Positions 8,402 to 12,710 of a stretch of DNA of 12,710 nucleotides are shown here, in pieces. Source of the DNA: Saccoglossus kowalevskii (lineage: Eukaryota > Hemichordata > Enteropneusta > Harrimaniidae); assembly GCF_000003605.2 (NCBI RefSeq), contig NW_003156734.1, forward strand, positions 47,029 through 59,738, read 5' to 3'. Made by a program: the position numbers and the translations under genes. Within the stretch, counting starts at the first letter, position 1, and every line of letters starts with the position of its first letter. The notes below the pieces were generated by a model. The model searched no databases. It saw only the letters and a list, made by a program, of their open reading frames with translations, and was not told the DNA's origin.

Positions 8402-8479
8402 TCAACTGGTAACATTTTCAGATTCCGATGATTTCCATACAGACCTTCTATATATACCACTTTCTGTCAAGTCAATATG
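8402..8479 (-). CDS. PIGA: PIGA terminal coding exon (78 nt)
   Basis: It lies behind a good acceptor (ttttcgtacatttcag) and after a 138-nt intron. It holds 25 codons, [16 protein letters not shown] and SSESENVTS, then TGA, in the right phase. The short polar tail after the membrane anchor fits the family, in which this tail is poorly conserved. An alternative acceptor at about 8540 would give only six codons before a stop, so this one is preferred. Confidence 0.75.
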   Translation of the reverse strand, partial: HIDLTESGIYRRSVWKSSESENVTS

Positions 8480-11400
8480 CTGAAATGTACGAAAACATAA
8501 AATTAAGAACTCATTTGACTAAACATGGTATCTGAAAAGGCATAAGGTGTTCATAATAAAAACAAACACATAATCAGAGTAACAATAGCTGTTAGGATGG
8601 TTTTGGTTAATAATTACCTTTCGTGGTCGTAGCCATTCAAGTACACATAACAACAGATAATTAAGAATTGCTAGGAATACTCCAATTTTACCAGCAACAG
8701 GTCCAACTTTATAATAACAAAATATTTTCTCAGCTGTATCTGGAACTCTGTCTTCTATTATTCTGTTGTATACCTAATAATGAATTGTGGTTTCAAATCA
8801 TTTGATAACTATCAAAACTGCTTAAAATCAAGACTATTAAATGGCTCATTTATGTTCAGAGTGAATAATGTGTGTATTCTCAGGGCTGACATCCAGACAT
8901 GTTCATCACTTGCCAACGCTTGGCTCTTCAACCGGAGTTTCATAGCAGCTTGCACAGAGCCCATGGAAATATATGGTACAGTGTCTTAAAACAGCAATGT
9001 AGAACATTCTGTGACGTAGCTCCGCCCCCTAAGAATTGGCATTTTCAAACTATCGTAAATTTCGCTATTATTTAGAGTAAGAATGTTTCATTAGCAATTA
9101 TATATAGGTCTATGCTTACTATAGTGTACACTTGGATAGTGTCTCACAAATCATTTCATAGTGACTTCAAATTGGCAAATTTCAGTAAGATCTCAGTAGT
9201 GACTCCTATGAACGTAAGCAGGTATCTGTATCTGTAAGGATGCATTCCTTATATGGGCATTCCTTCAGGGGATTGAGTATAATACAGTCTAATTATTGTA
9301 TGCAATGACATATGACATACCTTTTCTGTTCTGTATGCTACATTCTGCCATGTATAAAATTGTTTAACTTGACTGTGTACAACATCAGGATGCAACATCT
9401 TTCCAGTCCTCTTTTTTGTTATGGCTTTGTTCAATGAGTACACTAAATCTAAAATGACATCACACTGATTATAAGAATAATAGCTAGGGAGTATAACAAA
9501 GCAACATATAAACTGGTACATTTTCATTCTACTGACAAGACACAAAACTCAGTGGTGCTTATCAGGGCTAGTGGTGAGAAAGCCACAGTGGGAGGGACAG
9601 ACTCATTTAAGTTTCCTTCTTGCATGAATGTTTCATGCTACCAACTACCAGTGCATGATGGGATATGAACGTACACACCTCCTACTTTCTGGTCAACAAC
9701 CACAGTCAATATTAGAACAAAACAAACATTCTTGCTTTTAATTAACCCCCCCCCCCCTACATAACATGCTGGTCATCGAAACTGATTAAATTGCTTGCTG
9801 AGTGGTTTATGGAGATCACAATGCATACTTTACCTTGCACTGTTGGTTCTGCAAGTAATATAAGCTCTTCTGGCAGTACTTCAGGTAAACCACCAACTTT
9901 AGTACTAACAACCTGAAGTCTGGTATGAATAGAAATTTAACAACTGTCATGTATATCATTTCCCAGCAAATTGCCTATGCATGGAAACTAATTTGCATAT
10001 ATGATTTTGTTACAAAAGACCCTCTATTATTGGAAGTTTCACCTTGGCACTTTTGTGGCCAAAAATTGTAAAACTTTTGAGCTCAATGTACATGTACATG
10101 TTCAGCAAATGTAACTTTAAAATCTGAACGGTAATCTGACATTATCCAAATTACTGGCAAATTATACATGGACACTTTTGCCTGAATTTGTATGTAAGTA
10201 ATTTTACTCTTTCATACATCTTATGATTTTTCAAGAGATTTTCAAAGTTTTATTCTAATCCAAAAGAATTTGGTTATCAAATAAACCATTTTGAAAATTA
10301 CTCATGAATTTTGATGTATTCCAGAGTAGTTGAAAACTGATTGTGTACGTTAAGAGGTGTATATGATGGAAATTTTAATGAGAACCACAGAAATAATTCA
10401 GGAGCTTGAGTTGAAAAGCTTTAAGGGGAATTCAGCATCACAATGTTAAGCACTCTAAATATAGAATTGAAAACAAATTTACATAGATCTCAAGCTCTCC
10501 ATTTTCAACAACAAGAACTACCATATATACAACACAACAAAGCTGTTCCTTTGATTTTTAAAATTGTATATAAATTTCAATGACAGCAGAATCTAACAAG
10601 TGGGTGCAACAACATTACATTGTATTCCATTTGAAACCTCTTGTTATAGTTTCAATTGTGAAATGTATAAATATTTATATTTTTTGAGTCAATAGTAAAC
10701 ACCATATTTTCTCTATTATTAGTTCATCATCTGAGATGCAAATTTTGTATGGTCAAAATGTATAATCCACTTTACAAATATATCAATTTTTGGTTCATAC
10801 TTTCCTATTAGTATATAGTACATCATTTTGTTTATGATTTATTACATTTTTCTATTATTCTATTTCTATTACTACTTACCCACAGCAGGCTGCCTCTACA
10901 ATAGCAATGCAGAAAGCTTCTGTTAATGATGTGTTGATAAAGATATCACCTCGATTTAAAACCTTCAATAAAAACACAAACATGTCAGTGAATCACAATA
11001 GCTAGATTAGTTGAGTAAAGAAAACTTATAAAATTATTGTTCAAGGGCTAAAATCCATTTACATTTACTGGTACATGTACATACTTGATAGAAAGCGCTT
11101 TTATTTATTCTGTAGTTCAATTTCTTGTGTTGAAATAAATATTAAATCATCTGGAAATTTCATGTGAAATCCAAATAGAGACATATAATTTAACAACTGT
11201 TATAATTGTAATGATTTTTCCAGCATCCTGGATGATCACGATGAGACAAGTGAAGCATTATTTGTTTTTACAACGTACATTTCGGACATCACTATGTTCT
11301 ACTGCACCTAGAAATGTAACCCGTTCATGTAGTTGATATTTCTCTCTTATTTCCTCCAATAATATTCTCTTTGGACCATCTCCACCTACCAACAAACAAC

Positions 11401-12396
11401 AATGCTGATTTATTCATTGTAAAACATATTATTTTAATTGATAGAAATTGTGATGTCTGGATTCAATGGCATTTATAAAGTCAATCTTTGTCAAAGTCAC
11501 TTACAGTCACTCGTTATTGTAAAACATGGAGTAATTTTCACTGCTAGAAAATGTTGTGATTTTGACTGAAATTTCCAAAAATTTGTGTCTTGCAAAAATC
11601 AAGGTGATTTACAGTACATTCTCTATGAAGAACACAAGCTAACTACAGAATTAAATAATTTTCCCTGAATGGTGAAATTTGCGCTAATATGTCTGTCACG
11701 AATGAATTAAGTCATGTTTGAATCTTCCACTATATTCGCCTGACATATTTGCTTCTCAGGTTTCTTTTCCAAAAAATATCTCAGATGTTAGATCATGCAT
11801 GACAACTGAACCACTGATCATAACGTTATCACACAGACAATGTGACAACGATTATTTGAAGCTTCAGTAAACTACAAACTGTCCTATTGGATGTGTGTGA
11901 AAAGAGTTACTGTTGTTTGTAACCACTGCAATTATACTGACTCCAATGGCTTTCAGCCCACAATTTGTATGACCTTTACACTGAGAAAAGCAGCCAATCA
12001 CATCTCGCCAACTGACTCCCATGTGACAAAAAAATGAACAACTACTGTAAAAAAAATTATTTTAGCTGGCATTCATTTTCACTGAAAAGAGTTTTTGAGT
12101 GTTTTGTATGGAATTTATTTTCACCAATTGTTGACTAGTTGAATGTAAAATATGGAAAAAAAAGTATATTCGATGGATTTTACTTTCACTGAATGATTCC
12201 CACAGTGAATGCTAACAACTGGTCCAAAATTACCAACACAACTGGATGCCACCATTAAGTAATTACTTTCCATAAATTTCTTGCATACCTATTAGGAAAT
12301 CAACATCAGGGTGCATTGAGCATATTTCTGGAATGATCCCGGCCAATAAATCCATTCCTTTTCTGTACACTAGACGACTTACAATCACAATAACAA
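8402..12396 (-). CDS. PIGA: PIGA, GPI-GlcNAc transferase catalytic subunit, seven 3' exons, 5' part outside window
   Basis: PIGA transfers GlcNAc from UDP-GlcNAc to phosphatidylinositol on the cytosolic face of the ER, the first step of GPI-anchor synthesis, in a complex with PIGC, PIGH, PIGP, PIGQ, PIGY and DPM2. The spliced exons on the minus strand are 12396-12289, 11385-11279, 10962-10880, 9919-9834, 9448-9321, 8773-8618 and 8479-8402; all phases join. From the first full codon there are 247 residues. [13 protein letters not shown] opens the GT4 nucleotide-sugar domain. Residues 36-41 (GGDGPK) form the glycine loop, E86 and E94 form the EX7E motif ([14 protein letters not shown]), and [11 protein letters not shown] follows. 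One hydrophobic segment at about 200-215 is the membrane anchor. Human PIGA is 484 residues, so roughly its C-terminal half is present. Confidence 0.96.
8618..8773 (-). CDS. PIGA: PIGA exon 6 of 7 in window (156 nt), membrane anchor
   Basis: It holds 52 codons and starts VYNRI, continuing the RTEKVY motif from the previous exon. After [10 protein letters not shown] comes a hydrophobic run ([14 protein letters not shown]) followed by EWLRPRK, as in the C-terminal transmembrane anchor of PIGA. The acceptor is cctattaactattag-like on the minus strand (attag at the junction) and the donor is gtaatt. Confidence 0.92.
8774..9320 (-). other. PIGA intron (547 bp), nothing recognised
   Basis: GT-AG intron between the TEK exon and the membrane-anchor exon. 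A small plus-strand ORF inside it has no protein-like features. Confidence 0.8.
9321..9448 (-). CDS. PIGA: PIGA exon 5 of 7 in window (128 nt)
   Basis: It reads (D)[17 protein letters not shown], then [16 protein letters not shown], matching the conserved FYTWxNVAxRTEKVY region of PIGA. The acceptor is gatgtcattttag and the donor gtatgt. It ends in phase 0. Confidence 0.94.
9449..9833 (-). other. PIGA intron (385 bp), C-run
   Basis: GT-AG intron. A run of ten or so C lies at about 9747-9757. No repeat copy or RNA gene was identified. Confidence 0.8.
9834..9919 (-). CDS. PIGA: PIGA exon 4 of 7 in window (86 nt)
   Basis: It reads [18 protein letters not shown] and [10 protein letters not shown]. 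The first base completes the Gly codon of the previous exon and the last begins Asp. The acceptor is tattcataccag and the donor gtaaag. Confidence 0.95.
9920..10879 (-). other. PIGA intron (960 bp), nothing recognised
   Basis: AT-rich GT-AG intron. The only local structure is a tgtacatgtacatgt palindromic string near 10087. Confidence 0.8.
10880..10962 (-). CDS. PIGA: PIGA exon 3 of 7 in window (83 nt), EX7E motif
   Basis: It reads [17 protein letters not shown] and [11 protein letters not shown]. The two glutamates seven residues apart form the retaining GT4 EX7E signature. The donor is gtaagt; the acceptor (ttattgaag) has a modest pyrimidine tract. Confidence 0.95.
10963..11278 (-). other. 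PIGA intron (316 bp), nothing recognised
   Basis: AT-rich GT-AG intron without a recognisable repeat or gene. Confidence 0.8.
11279..11385 (-). CDS. PIGA: PIGA exon 2 of 7 in window (107 nt)
   Basis: It reads (G)[18 protein letters not shown], then [17 protein letters not shown], the conserved PIGA stretch after the glycine loop. The acceptor is gtttgttggtag and the donor gtacgt. Confidence 0.95.
11386..12288 (-). other. PIGA intron (903 bp), nothing recognised
   Basis: AT-rich GT-AG intron. I see no repeat family, RNA gene or ORF that I can support. Confidence 0.8.
12289..12396 (-). CDS. PIGA: PIGA exon 1 of 7 in window (108 nt)
   Basis: The acceptor is tttatttccag. Two bases finish a codon from the off-window exon, then [19 protein letters not shown] and [16 protein letters not shown] follow. 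The first base of a Gly codon precedes the donor gtatgc. SRLVYRKG is highly specific for PIGA. Confidence 0.95.
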
Positions 12397-12710
12397 CTGG
12401 AAATAAAAAAAATATACCGTTAAAGTCCTATTATAAACCGCGGTTTATATTACAATGTATCAATTTAAAAATTGGGATCAAAAGCTCAAGTTCGGGGTGC
12501 GGTTTCTATTACGTACATATTGCAATCACTAAATGGGTGTGGTCATTTTTTGTCCACAACACATGCACAAAACAAACAATACACCGTACAATCTCTTGGA
12601 TAGGCATCGGGGAAGAGTGAAAGGCCTTATTTTGGTTCTAAAATAGGCGTTACGAAATGTTGAAAAATTACAGTCAATCAAAAAAAATTCACATGATACA
12701 AAAAATACCC
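12397..12710 (-). other. PIGA intron, partial, with diverged MITE-like sequence
   Basis: This is intron sequence upstream of the first PIGA exon in the window. The stretch 12430-12545 has gcggtttatatta, gcggtttctatta and aaatgggtg in the same order as the MITE-like copies, but is too diverged to align end to end. A perfect 18-bp palindrome, TATAAACCGCGGTTTATA, lies at 12432-12449. The short plus-strand ORF at 12333-12620 is chance. Confidence 0.45.

Noticed and set aside
8520-8541. Alternative last PIGA exon after a ccttttcag acceptor near 8540
   Set aside because: It would add only six codons before a stop, while the acceptor at 8480 gives a 25-residue tail in phase that fits the family better.
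9249-9545. 98-codon minus-strand ORF as a separate gene
   Set aside because: Its conserved middle is the PIGA exon 9321-9448; both ends run into introns past good splice sites.

Overview
This looks like a piece of animal nuclear DNA, AT-rich, probably from a marine invertebrate; the exact group cannot be fixed from the sequence alone. It has split genes with GT-AG introns of 138 to 2405 bp, canonical AATAAA signals, short dispersed repeats and minisatellites, and no operon-like packing. There are no long ORFs: all long-range coding signal comes from spliced exons whose phases join exactly.

Left part (204-5760, + strand): the last six exons of the gene for the mitochondrial small-subunit ribosomal protein uS9m (MRPS9). 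They encode 232 residues up to the natural stop, including the whole uS9 fold with its conserved basic C-terminal tail. The N-terminal part lies off the left edge. The introns hold a 40-bp minisatellite that abuts a splice acceptor, a block of inverted AAAATGGC/GCCATTTT repeats flanked by two CTCF-like motifs, and a MITE-like element.

Right part (12396-8402, - strand): the last seven exons of PIGA, the catalytic GT4 subunit of the GPI-GlcNAc transferase that starts GPI-anchor synthesis at the ER. They encode 247 residues up to the stop, including the EX7E motif, the membrane anchor and a short tail. The N-terminal exons lie off the right edge.

Middle (about 5830-8020): a convergent (tail-to-tail) intergenic region with no recognised protein gene. 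It holds three tRNA-like segments, one with perfect A and B boxes and a T5 terminator, an array of seven roughly 76-bp repeats, and a short open frame behind a TATA-like sequence. A second copy of the MITE-like element lies in the predicted PIGA 3' UTR.

The two genes are housekeeping genes with no functional link; they are only neighbours. I found no evidence for a new multi-gene system. The most interesting signals are the repeat structures, the Pol III-like unit and the paired CTCF-like sites.
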